Shown piece after piece: positions 12,430 to 25,440 of a stretch of 64,000 nucleotides of DNA. Both the position numbers and the translations under genes were made by a program. Within the stretch, counting starts at the first letter, position 1. Each line of letters begins with the position of its first letter. Under the pieces are notes generated by a model that was given only the letters and a program-made list of their open reading frames with translations, had not been told where the DNA came from and did no database searches. Origin of the DNA: Macrobrachium rosenbergii (taxonomy: Eukaryota > Arthropoda > Malacostraca > Decapoda > Palaemonidae); NCBI RefSeq assembly GCF_040412425.1, contig NC_089789.1:37297106-37361105 (forward strand), given 5' to 3'.

Positions 12430-12497
12430 ACCCCGTAGGGGTTAGTGCCGTCAGTGCACCTGTAGGCATTACTTAAGGTTCTTTGCAGCGTGCCTAA
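12430..12497 (-). repeat. truncated copy of the dispersed repeat
   Basis: On the + strand CCCCGTAGGGG, then TGCCGTCAGTGCACC, then GTAGGCATTACTTAAGGTTC and TTTGCAGCG are the reverse complement of the 3' end seen at 53340-53424 (TTAAGTAGTGCCTACAGTGC..ACTACCCCCTACGG). Only this end is present. Confidence 0.6.
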
Positions 12498-12611
12498 GTG
12501 TCTAATGCTGTGTAAATATACTACGCAAGGGCTTTATCCTTCATTCAGCAGCTAAGAGAAAAATATGGCATTGATTATTGTTTACATTAGGAGCCACAGC
12601 TTATAGAACAT

Positions 12612-12751
<140 letters not shown>

Positions 12752-12774
12752 TTTATATTTTTTTTTTTTTGTGT

Positions 12775-12977
12775 GTTCAGAAAACGAGGTGGCAGTGGCT
12801 AACCTTACGATGTAACTTTGAATTGAAGTAAATATGGACACGAATGCTTTTATTATTGTACATTTTGTATATTCATTCTTTCTTTAATTGGTATCGTACA
12901 ATATTATAAGCGTTCATGCCCATATTTACTTTAAAGTTAGATCATAAAGTTAGTCACTACCACTTCGTTTTCTGAAC
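12775..12977. mobile_element. 203-bp foldback (MITE-like) element
   Basis: Starts GTTCAGAAAACGAGGTGGCA and ends with its diverged complement (..CACTTCGTTTTCTGAAC). The arms are about 85 bp each and pair through a TAACTTT block, then AAGTAAATATGG, then a GAA(T/C)GCTT block and ATTGTAC. The loop is about 30-35 bp. It encodes no protein. Its left end lies next to the (TA)n/poly-T tract, so target-site duplication cannot be read. Superfamily not assigned. Confidence 0.7.
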
Positions 12978-13440
12978 TGAAAACCAGTTTTATACTTTTT
13001 TTCTTATCGCGCGATAAGCTGTCAAGGTCGAGCAACAGGTAGTTACGTATTAAAGTCAAATTGCGATCTTGAAGTCTCTTCTTGCAATGGAGACATTGTA
13101 GTTATGTATTAAAGTTAAATTACAATCTTAAATTCTGTCTTCTCGCAATGGAGACATTGCATTCTTCGCTTTTGATATATTATAAACCATAAAGTATATT
13201 GCTGTTAAAAATTGAATACGAGAGAGACGTAGTCATGTATTAAAATTGCATTACAATCTTTAATTCTGGTTTCTTGGAATGGAGATAATTTTCTGTTGTG
13301 TTACGCGTCGTTTTTAGAATCGATTACGAGATGATAAAAATATTTATCCGTTACACAATAATAAAAGGAGAATTTTAGACCGCATAGAACGCTCCCTGAC
13401 AACATCCCCTGCGGAACCGCACCCACTTTGCCGAGGTTGT

Positions 13441-13477
13441 GATTGGTCAGCTCCATTGGTCCTGTGTTTTCATTGGC
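13441..13477 (+). promoter_or_regulatory. cluster of three inverted CCAAT boxes, DERA promoter
   Basis: ATTGG (inverted CCAAT, the NF-Y core) occurs at 13442-13446, 13455-13459 and 13472-13476, within a locally GC-richer patch and 135-170 bp before the DERA ATG at 13611. No TATA box is evident. The transcription start probably lies between the cluster and the ATG. The motif match is direct; NF-Y control is inference. Confidence 0.55.
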
Positions 13478-13610
13478 TGGACAGGCTTCAAAGGTGCTGG
13501 ACAGCCTAAGGACCTTGAAATTGATTAAGTCGCTCTTCTGCTCATTTGCTGTTCTCATCGCTCAGCCTCCATTATCACGGCAACCACCACCCGCTGACGA
13601 TTATACAACT

Positions 13611-16600
13611 ATGGATGTTAGGAATCCTGGATGTGAATTGGGTGCGTAGACTTATTTTTTGTAACTTCATGAGATACAAAGGCCTGTAGACATTTCAGCA
13701 GGCTGTAGAAAAGTGACAGCATGAGAAAAAGATTTATATTTGAGGCTTGTATTCCATTTCTTATGTAATTTCAGTTCATTTGTGCATAGGCCTAGACTTG
13801 TTTTAAAGAGCATTTCCGTGGTATATATGTCATTTGGTTCCTGTGTTACTTCGAGAACAGATTAGTAGACGCATTTCAAATAGCCTAGGCTTATCTGTAT
13901 TTATTACTTTTAACAGCCATTTAGCATTAAATTTATTTGTTTCGGCTAAGTTTAAAAGGAACACTTACGAACGCACTGTAGCTCAGATGGGCTTTTAGCA
14001 GCCTTTTTGGGGGAGAGTTCTTTGCTTTAGCTTAGGGTAATTATCAAGCCTAAAGTAATTGAACGCGTGACAAGTAGGCTAGAAGGTTTAGGCTACCAGC
14101 CTACTCCAATCAGTAAACATCAAGCATATTTCTGCAGGTCACAGCCTGCGTAAAAGAAAACAACATATTTCAATAATGATGCATAACCTAACCTTCTACT
14201 TAACTTATCCTAGGGTACTGTGTCCTGATGTGGTCAAGGTGGCTTCAGCCTCCCTGGACCCCCATACTCTACCACTAACATGACTTTGAGATATCAGAAC
14301 AAATTGTGTACAGCCTCAATTTCTGCATCCTTACTTCCATGTCACTATCCAATGTCACTAACTATTGACAATGCATCTGTGGGAATTTCTCTAAGTTTTA
14401 CCTTTAAATCCGCGTGCTTCATCTCTTTTACTTTCTGGATTTCTTTACTTTGCCGTCAAACCACTCCAACTTCCTCTTCTCACATCTTAAGAGGAGAATG
14501 GCTGATATTGCCCGAGTGCTTGACTTTATAGCCTAAATTCTTACATCTAACCCAGAACTGTAACACTTGCCTGTAAGGTATGTTACAGAGGTATCGCATA
14601 ATTTTCTTGAATTTCTTGTAGTGTCATATATGGAGAGGGGTATTGTACATCCAGAGCAACACTTACAGTTGCAAGTGTTTTGGAATGAGACTTTCACTTG
14701 GTGCTTCATATTGCAGGATAAACCTGATGTTTTTGGGACTTGATGTGTTCATGCAATAAGAAGCCAGTTATTTTTGGAGAAATGAAATTTTTTTTTTTTT
14801 TTTTGCAGTACAATGACAAAGCTCATGTATTCCCATACTTCCCAAACCATTTTGCATCAAATGTTTGCTTCCAGAAAGTTCTGGTCAGTCCGGTTATTGC
14901 AGTACTTTGATAACCTTGTCACTAAATTGACTTAACTAATAACCTCATCCCCTTCAGTGGAGACTGATTAGAGTTTTATTTATAAAGTTTTTTTTTTTGC
15001 AGGTTGTCATATGTAGCTACTACTTCTTGCTTCTTGAAGTCTGTACTCAGATTATAGGCATGTAGTTGTTTTGCAGCACTTTGGTAATGTAAATGTGAAA
15101 TTAAGTTGCGAATAAACTTTCATTTTACAGATTTGGGCTGGGTCAACAGTGTTCGAATAAACTTGCCTTCTGTAAAGCGTCGAGCAGAGACTCTTGGCAC
15201 TAAGCGTACTGTCAAAAAGCAGTGGCAAGCAGCATGGTTACTGCGAGCTGTCACATGCATCGATCTCACTACTCTTTCAGGTATGACATCATTTTGGTCA
15301 GTATTATATGGTGACATGAATCTAAATAAAAAGTTTTCTATAATGGTGGTATTACTGAGTTTTGGCAAATTGTTTCATGATTTCTGTATGCAATAGACTA
15401 GGCATGTCCAGCAAAGCAAAGCATATGGTATTGATTGATTATTGTATTAGAAATGTACTGTGTATCAGTTTGACAACCAGTTCAAAATACATGTATCAGT
15501 ACCTTATTTTAGTGCCTTGAAGATTTGAAGACTTCAGTTTTTATTTACTCATGAAATTAGTATACTCATTATATAGATATATGCATGTTATTTTGCATAT
15601 GTCATATTTTTAGAAGAGTAGTACGCATTTTTAACTCTTATCTTGCTGTGTCTGTATGTAGCAGTTGCCTCACCATCAAAATTACTGTTTTAAGAATACT
15701 GAGTCATATTTTTAGAACTGTGGCTGAACAAAGGAGTTTGGTGGCTTACTTGCCTTCACTTGTGAAATGCGTTTGCCTACAAAATACAAACTTCTTACAC
15801 ACTTTTACCTAAACACCAGTTAAGAGTGGATATGCTAAATTCTGAATAGCATCTGTGTGTGGATAGGCGAGACCACCTGTGTGGTGAGTAGTGTGCTCCC
15901 TCTGCTGTCAAAAACTCATTCTTGATTCTCCATTGATTTTTTTTTCTTTTTTGTGCTTTTCAGGTTGTTTCTTTACTGTTCTAAACAATTTGATTATTTT
16001 GAGTCTTTCTTGTGCTGTTATTTTCATCTTCATATGTTCACTTTATTGTCATCAGTGTCAAATATGGTGTTCATGGTTTTACGTTTTGAGTGATAGATTT
16101 GATTTAATATTTGTGCATGTTGTAACTGTTATTCCACATATTTACTATTATACTTTGACAAGTAAAAGGCAGTGTCTTTAGCAAGTATTAGTGAAATTAA
16201 ATAATATCTTTTATTGTGTTAAACTGTCACTATTACCCTAATATGGCAAAGACTTTATGGGTGTTAGACATCCCTCCTTCATTAAATGTCATCCTAGCTA
16301 CCTTGGACTGTGCCATAGTCTCTGTACTGTTTTCTCCAGTCTTGGATTTGAGGTCCCTTACTAGAGGTTGTACCAAGGTGTGATTGCCTTTCCTGTTTCT
16401 GTTGATGTTTTTGCATTTTATTTTTTCATTATTATATGTAATGTTCATATTAACTATGGTACATGTATTCAGTTTTACTTATATAGTATTCTTTTTTACA
16501 GAAGCCTTCAAGATAAGTTAATTGCTTTTGGATAGTTGCATAAGAATGTATGCAAATTACAAAATTAATAATAAACAGGCCACTTGGATCTTTAGGTTGT

Positions 16601-19600
16601 CTGTATGTACCTTGGAAAATTAACACAAGTTGGGAAGACAAGTAAGCCTGATGCTAAATTATTTTTGTCCATTTTATACAGGTGATGACACTGATGCAAA
16701 TGTTGACAGGCTTTGTCATAAAGCTGCTCATCCCATTCGATATGACATCATCAAAGCTTTAGGAATGGAAGATGCTGGTATAACTTGTGGGGCTGTGTGT
16801 GTATACCCTGCCCGAGTAGAGGGTGCTGTGAGATCATTGAAGAAAATTGGATGTGACATCCCAGTTGCTGCAGGTAAATGCATATGTTTAGATTTGGTGG
16901 ATAAATTCACAGTTTAATTAATATCACTAATAGACCCTGAGTAACTCTGTGATTTATAAGAAGTTTTGATATTTCATGTAAGGATAATGATTAACTGCAC
17001 AGTTATAATTATTAAATACCCAGTAAAGTGGTTGAATTACCTTATGGTAATTAGTAGTACAGTAAAAGAGGTACAGTATTACTGATGGTATAAATAAAAA
17101 TAAAACACCAGTATTGCTGTCCAATAAATTTTCTCTACATTTTCCACATGATTAAATATCCAAGAGTTTTTACAAATACATTTTCTTGACAATTTTGGCT
17201 GGTCAGATCAAGTTTAGAATTACAAACTGACTTGTTGGTTTTATGATGAGTGAGGCATTCAAACAAAATCTTATCCCACTCGTTCCATGCATTCTGTCTC
17301 ACCTGCTTAGAGTAAGAATGTACTGCATCATTTTTCAACTAGTCTGTTCTTGCTTTTTTTTCCCATTTCATTTTTCATCATGTTACTCTTGTACAGTGAT
17401 ATCAGCACAGTTATTTGATATCTTTTTTGTAACCCCCCATATTCAAAATCTTTATTTTACTGGATGTTAATTGCAGCATTTTTCAGAGTACAAGTATTTA
17501 GCAAACTTAAGTGTGGCTGTTGTTATGAAAATATTGTTTGCCTAACTGGGCCATTACTGTATTATTTAAATATAGTAATACAGTTATCAGTGCATGATCA
17601 CGTATGTGCGTTCTTCCTGCTGTGTTACGTATCATCCCTTGTTTACAGCTTTTCGTTTCTTAATTGGAAGGGGGAATACCTTCAAGTACAATATGTATAT
17701 TTTTTTTCAAGTGACTGCACTTTCAACAGGCAAACTGTGCATATAATTTGCTGTGACACATTTTTTTAGGTTTTCCATTACACATACTTTATACTTATAT
17801 ATTTTTGAAAATTGCTCTGTGTGTCCAGATAGAGACACACACCATACCTTCATAGAAACTTGAAAAACTTTCCACAAAATAAGCAGTCATTGAAGTACGT
17901 TTTCTTTTCATCCCATGACTATTCATATAAATCATTTTGTCAGTTGTATGAAATCTTGTAAGTCTAAAGAGAGGGATAGAAGCCTGGCATCAACCCCATC
18001 TATAGTAGGATAAATTGAAATTTGTATTTGTTTAACCTCAAGGATTTTATGTAAGAATTATCCCACAGGGTATTATTGTTTATATAGTGCCCTATCTGGT
18101 ACTCCTTACATGGTATTAAAGTGTCTTTTTGGCCCTGAGCTGCAATGTTTTATATGTTTTACTCTCTGTTAAACCTTTCACTTTACTTTTAATTCTTGTC
18201 TAGCTGTCTTAACTTCTTTCACTTTACTTTTAAGTTTTAATCTTTCATGTGACATTAATCCTTTGGACAAGTCTCACAAGTCTAGAAATGTGACACAGTG
18301 GTCTTATGAAAATTTTAATAATACAGTAATGCAATCAGTAGAAGGTCAGTCATTTAAGGATTTCTGATACTCTTGAGAACCAGTAGACTCAGAAACTGAT
18401 AACAGACTCTTATGCTATGACTTGATTTGCATTATCCAAGTGTTTTAGAAGTTTTCATTGCATAAGAAAGAGGAGATTGGAGGTGACTTGTGTGTTACCA
18501 TACTCAGGGGAGCTTTCTTGATGTCCAGGGACCTTCATCCTAAAGGGGCCATGCTTTGGAGTGAAACTATTCAAGGCTTTCCTCTTCAAGATGGAATTCT
18601 CACTGCTGCTTTTTGTAAATTTCACATACTACTGCGTTCTGAATGCTTTTGCCCAATAATAGTGTTCTGGTGTTTATACTTGTGTTAATATGTAACCAAA
18701 TGATGTGTGGTACTTGTTACTGTTGCAGATATTTGGCCAAACTGTTTTCACTAAAGACCCCTTTTTAAGGGTTCTGTGAAGGCTAGGGTGAGAATTACAC
18801 TTGTTTTCACTTCATGTTATCATTGCAAGGTCTTATATTAAAATGCCAGGATTTTGTTGTACCTATTTTAAATACTAAATGCTAAAACAAAACCTTTTGA
18901 TTTTAAAATTTTCAGGATTTTTTCCTTTACCTATTTTAAATACCAAGTACAGTACTAGAACACATTCTTTTGATGACTGGGTGTCATGCTCTTAATGCCA
19001 TGCTTGTGTCAGAGATTTCATAAACCTTATTTTGTACTTCATACTCTGTTCTTAGAGGCTTACTTTTGGGTATGGTAGTATTTGTTTGTAAATTTCTTTA
19101 AAAAAAAATCTTGTATGAGTAAAGTAAAATGACACTGATGAAAAGAAATTTCATGCAGAAGAAGAAATGTATAGTTGTGTGTTTACTCATTACAATAGTC
19201 AGTTAAATATTCTTCTTTCACCTCCATTCTTGGACAAACATTTATTGTTAAGTGATATAAAAACTGTTTCATATCTTTTACAAGAAAAATAGCACATAGA
19301 ATATATAATTATTTAAAAATTCTTTTATCTTATCTACAAACAGAATTCCTATCTTGAAAAGACAGTAAGTATTTAAGTATGTGGGAAGTACATCAGTTTT
19401 ACTTTAATAATAAAAATATTTTTGAAGAGTTTGGAAGGCGTCATATATAGAGTATATTTGCTTGTTCTTATGCCTTTACAGAGTATCTGTGCTTGTTATT
19501 ACACAAGATATACTTTTCCTCAGCTCTTTACATATAAAGACATATTAAGACCAATCAGAGCAGATTAAGGTTTCATTTTAATGTCCTAATATTTTACAGT

Positions 19601-22600
19601 TGCCACTGGCTTCCCATCTGGGCAGTACTATATGAAGACTCGACTTGAAGAAATCAAACTGACTGTTGGAGCTGGAGCAAAGGAAATAGATATTGTAATC
19701 AATAGGGAAATGGCCTTAACGGGGAACTGGAAAGGCAAGTGTAATTTTTCTTTTGGTCTTAGGTAGGAGCCTGATTACGTGTATTAGCTATAACATTATT
19801 ACAGTACTTGAAATCTAACATTCCTCGGTATTACTTGAAATCTAACATTTCTCTGTTTTGGTAAGAAAAAAAATTTATTTTAATGTGATTAATTTACAAT
19901 AGAGGGAATTCGTTCACTTGCATAGAGTTGATAGCCATGTAGTACATATAATCAGTATACTGTATAACAATCCTTTTATTCTCGGAAGTCAGACCTTGGG
20001 GAATGTGTAAAGTCCATACTGTGATTATTTGTTACTATTTTATTATATAATAATAAAAATAATAATAATTAAATGGAAATGTACTGAAATTTCTCTTGTA
20101 ACTCTAAAACTGGCAATTTCATTACATGTATACATACCATTCCATGGTTCTTTAGTAATGGAATTTTGGAGTGACATATTTTACTAATAATAATAATAAT
20201 AATAACAATAATAATAATAATAATAATAATAATGTTACTCTGGTCAGGTACTGCATATTATTATGTACAGTATACAGTACATCCCTGTATGAGAAAGAAT
20301 TTGGTAAACTTTAACCATAAACAGTATTGCAGCTGAGATTTGATGTAATAGGGAGTTTACTGTATTGCTGTTTATTTCCCAAAACTAGTAGCCTTCTATC
20401 ATTGGTATATAACATTCATGTTGTAGCCTTCTATCATTGGTATATAACATTCATGTTGTAGTGTGCTGAATTGCACTTGGAAGGTTTAGGTTTTATATCA
20501 TTTCTAATATCTTTTCTGGTATTTCAGGCCTTTATGAAGAACTTAAAGCCATGCGAGAAGCCTGTGGGGATGCCCACATGAAAGCTATCCTTGCTGTCGG
20601 TGAATTAGGTTCTATGGCTAATGTATATAAAGCATCACTTGTTGCCATGATGGCGGGGTCAGATTTTATCAAAACGTCTACCGGCAAAGAAGGTGTGAAT
20701 GCCATATTACCAGTTGGAGTTGTTATGTGCAGAGCTATCAGAGAATATCATCAGCGAACAGGATATATGGTAATACTTTATACTTATTATCTTGGAATGA
20801 AATTAATTTTTTGGTATTGCGAGGAAGATATAATCCCTAAAAGACTACAGTACTTGTCCATTAGTTGAATGTGCCCATACGACAAACAAACCCAATAGGC
20901 TTAGAAAAAGTCATGGAGAATTCTTACTTATAGATCAGTGGAGCATGGACCTAGTTTAGTGAGACCTTCCCTGGTTGATAGAATCCCCCATCTCTCCTTT
21001 TCCAACACTACTTTTCAGTAGTTTATCATCAGAATTGTAATTAGCCTTCAGTGAATTATCAAAAAGTAGTGGAAAATTGTATGTAGAATATTAAGTGACT
21101 TTGCAGGTCCTGATCCATTTTGCTTGATTTGTACCTTGCATAATATACTGTAGATTTTTTGCAGCATCATTTTTGCCCCCTTGCTTCCTGTTTGTTACTT
21201 CTCATTTAATAATTTGGTTCCTTCCCACCTTTTCGAACTTCATTCATTTTATCTTGCACTAATTTCCACTGAAGGACACATCCTTTTATGCCAGCCCTAT
21301 GGCAGTCTAGGAAAGGTCTTACCCCTCTGGTTAATGCAGTTGCACTAGTTTATAATTCTTTTTGATTAGTCACTTCCTGCAATTATACGGCATTGCATTG
21401 ATTATGTTTCTTACTTGCAACAATGAAGGTGCAGTACTTCATGTCCAGCTTGTCTGACTGGTTTGAAAAATCAGTTCTGTAATTGGACCATTTCATAACC
21501 TGTGTTGTTGTTGACTGGGGTGAACTTTCAGATTTTGTTCATTTTATTCCTGTATACAAAACATGTTAGAATTCTAGCTCTGAATATTACCTAAAATTCT
21601 AGCTCTAATGTCAAATTATTATTTTTTCTATATGCAAATTCATAGCTCATGCACTATTTATTAGGTGGGTTTCAAGCCTGCTGGTGGGATCCGTGCTGCA
21701 AAAGATGCTTTAAATTGGCTCATACTTATTAAAGAAGAACTTGGGGATGGTTGGTTAAACAACCATATGTTCAGGTGAGTAGAACTTTAAGTTGTTAGGA
21801 TTTAATTGGTGTGTTTTGTTATATACATTACTTTTAACTTAGCATTTTTTCATAAGCCCATTAATCATTTATTGCAATCTTGTTCCAATCAACCTAAAAA
21901 GCCTTCACTCCTCATGCACAGACCTCTTAAGAAACCTCAGTTACTCATTCATTCATGCAACATAACAGTATCAGTATTATCAGTGCATCACTCTCCCAGG
22001 CTTCATCATAATATGTATATGATATTAATTATTGTAAATTCATATCTTTCAGTGTTATTTATGACTGTGTAATGACTGACTTATTTTTGTAGTGTATTTG
22101 TTAAGGGCCTACATTTTTCTTCACCTCACAAGTTACTGCATTTTTATTATATTTCTTTCTGCAAGCAATTTTCTAGTACTGTAATTTCATTATGTGAATT
22201 AATTTCCTGGGAGGGTATAGTCTTGCCTCCTTCCTGTTATTTTTTTTTCTTTTTGCTGGCAGTTTTGCTTGAAATAACATGTAATTCCTGCTTGTCAAGT
22301 TGTATTTCATCTCACGTTCTCTGTTAAAGTAACCAGTTACCTTTTATGCCTTTGCTGTGCTACATTTCATTGCTTTTATTTCTGCGTGTAATATTTTGTC
22401 ATATATCACAACTTGGGAAATTTACAATATGTGAGTTTTGAATTAAATTTTAGTTTGTGAACCACAGTTTATTTATTAGTCGGGGAATTTATGAGTTATA
22501 GTGATACTGTGATGTAGTGACAGTGGTTACTGTGTTTTATCATTGCTTTTTTTGTATTTTTTTTGTCTATTATTTATCATGCCTCACCATATTCTTAAGG

Positions 22601-24325
22601 TTTCACTTGGTTGGGGTTGTAGCTCATTCATGTCTTCGCTTGATATGTACCCCCCAAACTCCAGTGTCATGTAGGGGTCAACAGGGCTTGCCTCAATGAC
22701 ATGCAATGTTTGTGAGGATGCCTGTGTAGATCAGTGATTCTACAAATGTGTCCTACAAACGATGTACTTTTATGACTTGGATGGACACTTCAGAGTCTTC
22801 TGCTTTTGGTCATATCACTGTGTTTTCAACACCCTTCACTTAGAGTTGGGTTGCTAGACAACCTGTCTGTGCCTCCTTCCCCTGCATAGACTCAAGTCCA
22901 TATCCAGAGGACTTAACATCTTGGAAGTCTCAAATCAGATGGTTGTACTGCTCATCCTTTCAATCAAGGGAGGGATATTCTTTCTATGTCTTCCTTGAAA
23001 ATAAACATTCTTGCTCCTATAGCCACAATCACTGCTAATCCCCAATGCAAAGTTTTGATACCAGTTGTCATTCCTCTAGTAGAAGTACTTCGTACCATCA
23101 GCAGGGTGATTTAAGTGACTTGTTCCTCTTAGTACTGGCATCCTTTATACTTCTTCCAAGAGGGCCCAGTTTGACGCACTGCAAGATGTGGTGTGTTTTT
23201 GGAGGAATCTGAAGAACTGCTAAAGATCTTTGCATGTTTTCATTTTCAAGATATGTCCTTTGCTCTTGTGCTTGACTGGCTGTGCGGGATTTTTCACGTT
23301 TGTGTTTAACTCTTTCAGGAGTCATCTGTGGCTAAAGTAAGGCCAGACAAAGCGGACTCTTCTGTGAAGCTATATGAATTTCCTTTGGCTAAATCAGTTG
23401 TAACTAATCTCAAGAAAGTGATCCTAAAGTTGAAAGGCTGTAATACTAGCTATGCTTATCATAATCTGACAGAAAACACCCATCACTTTTTGTTAGCTGA
23501 CTGGTGACTGCACAAGTTTTACCTCATTCATGGGTGTTTTTCATTGGCACACCATCTATCCTTTGCCAGAGAATTCATAGCCAAAGATGCCGTGGCCCTT
23601 TATCACTGGACCCTAGATATGACAAGAGAGTATGTAAGGAAGTCTTGACTTTGTTGAACTGTTAGGATTTGGTCCTTGCTGGTGTGCTGTTGACTGAGTG
23701 CGCTCCATTTCAGGAGGGTGTTGCCATACTTCTGACCATTTGAATCTTTACGTCTTTCCAGGAACCCCTGGTAAGGTAGTTGGGTGAGAAACTCATATCC
23801 ACAGTTTATATCTGTGTAGAAGGTTTGTTGCAGATGAAGTCCCTCTCCCTACCTCTAATCATGTTTCCTCTGGTTGAAGGAGATATATACAAAGACATGG
23901 GGCCTTGAAGTTCTTTGGAACATATATTTCGTTTCATTTTTGAGGACAGATAATTATTTCTCGGTGGAAATAAAGAGGACCTTCAATGTTTTTTTAAAGT
24001 TATTCAGTTATTGTTCTTAAAGAGCTGCAATTTATGATATGATACAGTCTTTTATACAAGAAGAAACATATTGGTCCAGCCAATTGAGTTTAGCATTATG
24101 ACAAGGTAGTTTTGTTATAAAACTGAATTGTAATAATGTTTTAAATATGTAATATTTTATATGTACTAAAAATGAGTGAACTTAGGCTACATGAAAGTGC
24201 GTAGCACTGATAAACTGTTTTCTTCCAGAATTGGAGCTTCAGGTCTGTTGGGTGACATCGAGAGACAGCTTTTCCATTACGTCTATGGTCGTTATGCTGC
24301 AGGATCAGAGCTTCCTATGGCTTAG
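13611..24325 (+). CDS. DERA: deoxyribose-phosphate aldolase, complete, 7 exons
   Basis: Cytosolic class I aldolase that cleaves 2-deoxy-D-ribose 5-phosphate to glyceraldehyde 3-phosphate and acetaldehyde in deoxynucleoside breakdown. Coding exons: 13611-13641, 15131-15280, 16682-16873, 19600-19734, 20528-20769, 21665-21774, 24229-24325. They sum to 957 nt, 318 residues plus TAG, which is the human enzyme's length. The Schiff-base lysine sits at residue 218 in FIKTSTGK and the second active-site lysine at 254 in GFKPAGGIR, both at human numbering. The conserved KEIDIVINR strand carries the catalytic aspartate. Other family blocks: RRTVKKQWQAAWLL-like segment, IDLTTLSGDDT, AVCVYPARV, LAVGELG. 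The start is the first ATG after the CCAAT cluster and gives the expected short N-terminus (MDVRNPGCELD). All introns are GT-AG except intron 4 (GC-AG). Introns contain microsatellites, a 35-bp duplication and a retroelement relic. No frame damage was seen. Confidence 0.95.
19735..20527 (+). other. GC-AG intron (intron 4 of DERA)
   Basis: The donor reads AAAG|GCAAGT and the acceptor ATTTCAG|GCC. Joining here gives ..NWKGLYEEL.., matching the family. The nearby GT (AAGTGT, four bases later) would put a stop in exon 5. The intron also holds an (AAT)n tract (20184-20232) and a 35-bp tandem duplication. Confidence 0.85.
20388..20457. repeat. 35-bp perfect tandem duplication in DERA intron 4
   Basis: GTAGCCTTCTATCATTGGTA.. 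is repeated head to tail with no mismatch (20388-20422 and 20423-20457), 70 bases before the exon 5 acceptor. Identity suggests it is recent. Confidence 0.9.
22640..23960 (+). pseudogene. decayed gag-like retroelement relic inside DERA intron 6
   Basis: Across three frames the + strand shows a broken Cys cluster (SCRGQ.., then TCNVCEDACVDQ) that resembles the C-x2-C..C-x2-C head of crustacean gag-like proteins. It is followed by KLYEFPLAKSVVTNLKKVIL, then LSFAREFIAKDAVALYHW and VEGDIYKDMGP. Stops and frameshifts separate all pieces. The same Cys-cluster type occurs in the - strand relic at 28.7 kb, so both may derive from one family (DIRS or Ty3-like). Lineage is inference and no polymerase part is present. 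Confidence 0.4.
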
Positions 24326-25440
24326 AAATTCAGAGAAGCATTACTTCCTTCAATGCTGCAAGATTTGGTCCAGTATTGATAGCTAATTTTGGTTGCTTTA
24401 ATGTTCTTTGGTTACTGTTGATAAATACAGCTGCACTGCCTTGTTATGATTACAGAAATCTCTCACAGTCTATATGTTTTCAAATGAGTATGGAAAATCC
24501 TTTTTGTTAGCGTAAGATTTTTTTTTTTCATCATCCACAGATATCTGGGGTATATCATGCAAGTCTGTACAAGAGACCTGTATTTGTAAGTGTGATGTAA
24601 TGGCATGCAGTAAAATAATAAGCTTAATTCGAGTAAATTTTATCAGTACACATAAAGTTATATGACCAACAATTTTTGCTAGTTTTATGTACAGTAGAAA
24701 ACAGACATGCTTTGTCTTGTATAGGTGAAATATATCCCTGGAAACTAAACTGTGATACTTCATTGGTACAGAGAAGGTAAGTCTTTTTGAAAAAGACTGC
24801 CTGTTTTGGTGCATTCCATTACTTATAAAGTACCTTTGTATTTTATATAAAACAAATTTGCTTTATGGTATATATAAAGTAGCTTTATATTTTATATAAA
24901 ACAAGTTTGCTGTGTGGTACATGTAGAGCACATTTGCTCATCAACTTGTGAACACTAGAATACTTGGTAAACTGATGTAAATAGTTCACAATGTAGCTAT
25001 CCAAGAAGTGGATATATCAGTCCGTTTTGAATTGAAAACTTTCAGAGTTTTTTACTTGATTATTAGTGTGCAAGAATGCAAGAATATAAATTGGAGTATA
25101 TTACTATGGATAGGTATAATACTGGACAGTTTTGCATGTGAAATGAAATATCTCAAGTTTATGGACACTACTGTAGTTAACTTTGTCATGTTTAGAAGCA
25201 AACTTTTCTGAATAACGGGATTCTGAATACAAATTAGATCTGGCTCAGATGAGGAAAGCAGTTCATGAATTAATTGGCCTCATGGTATGGTATTTTATTT
25301 ATATATCATACAATAGGTGCTTCCTTTCACTAGAGCATTGTACAAAAAAATCATTCAATATATGATCGTATGTTATCATTGGCAGGTATATAATGCTTCA
25401 GTTTGAAAATATATTCAATAAACTGTACAGTATAGGATAT
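24326..25440 (+). other. probable DERA 3' UTR with polyadenylation signal
   Basis: The first canonical AATAAA after the DERA stop is at 25417-25422, which would give a 3' UTR of about 1.1 kb. No open frame of note. A 49-bp tandem duplication lies at 24825-24922. Confidence 0.4.
24825..24922. repeat. 49-bp tandem duplication
   Basis: ATAAAGTACCTTTGTATTTT.. and ATAAAGTAGCTTTATATTTT.. are adjacent diverged copies that share ATATAAAACAA(A/G)TTTGCT. Confidence 0.75.
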
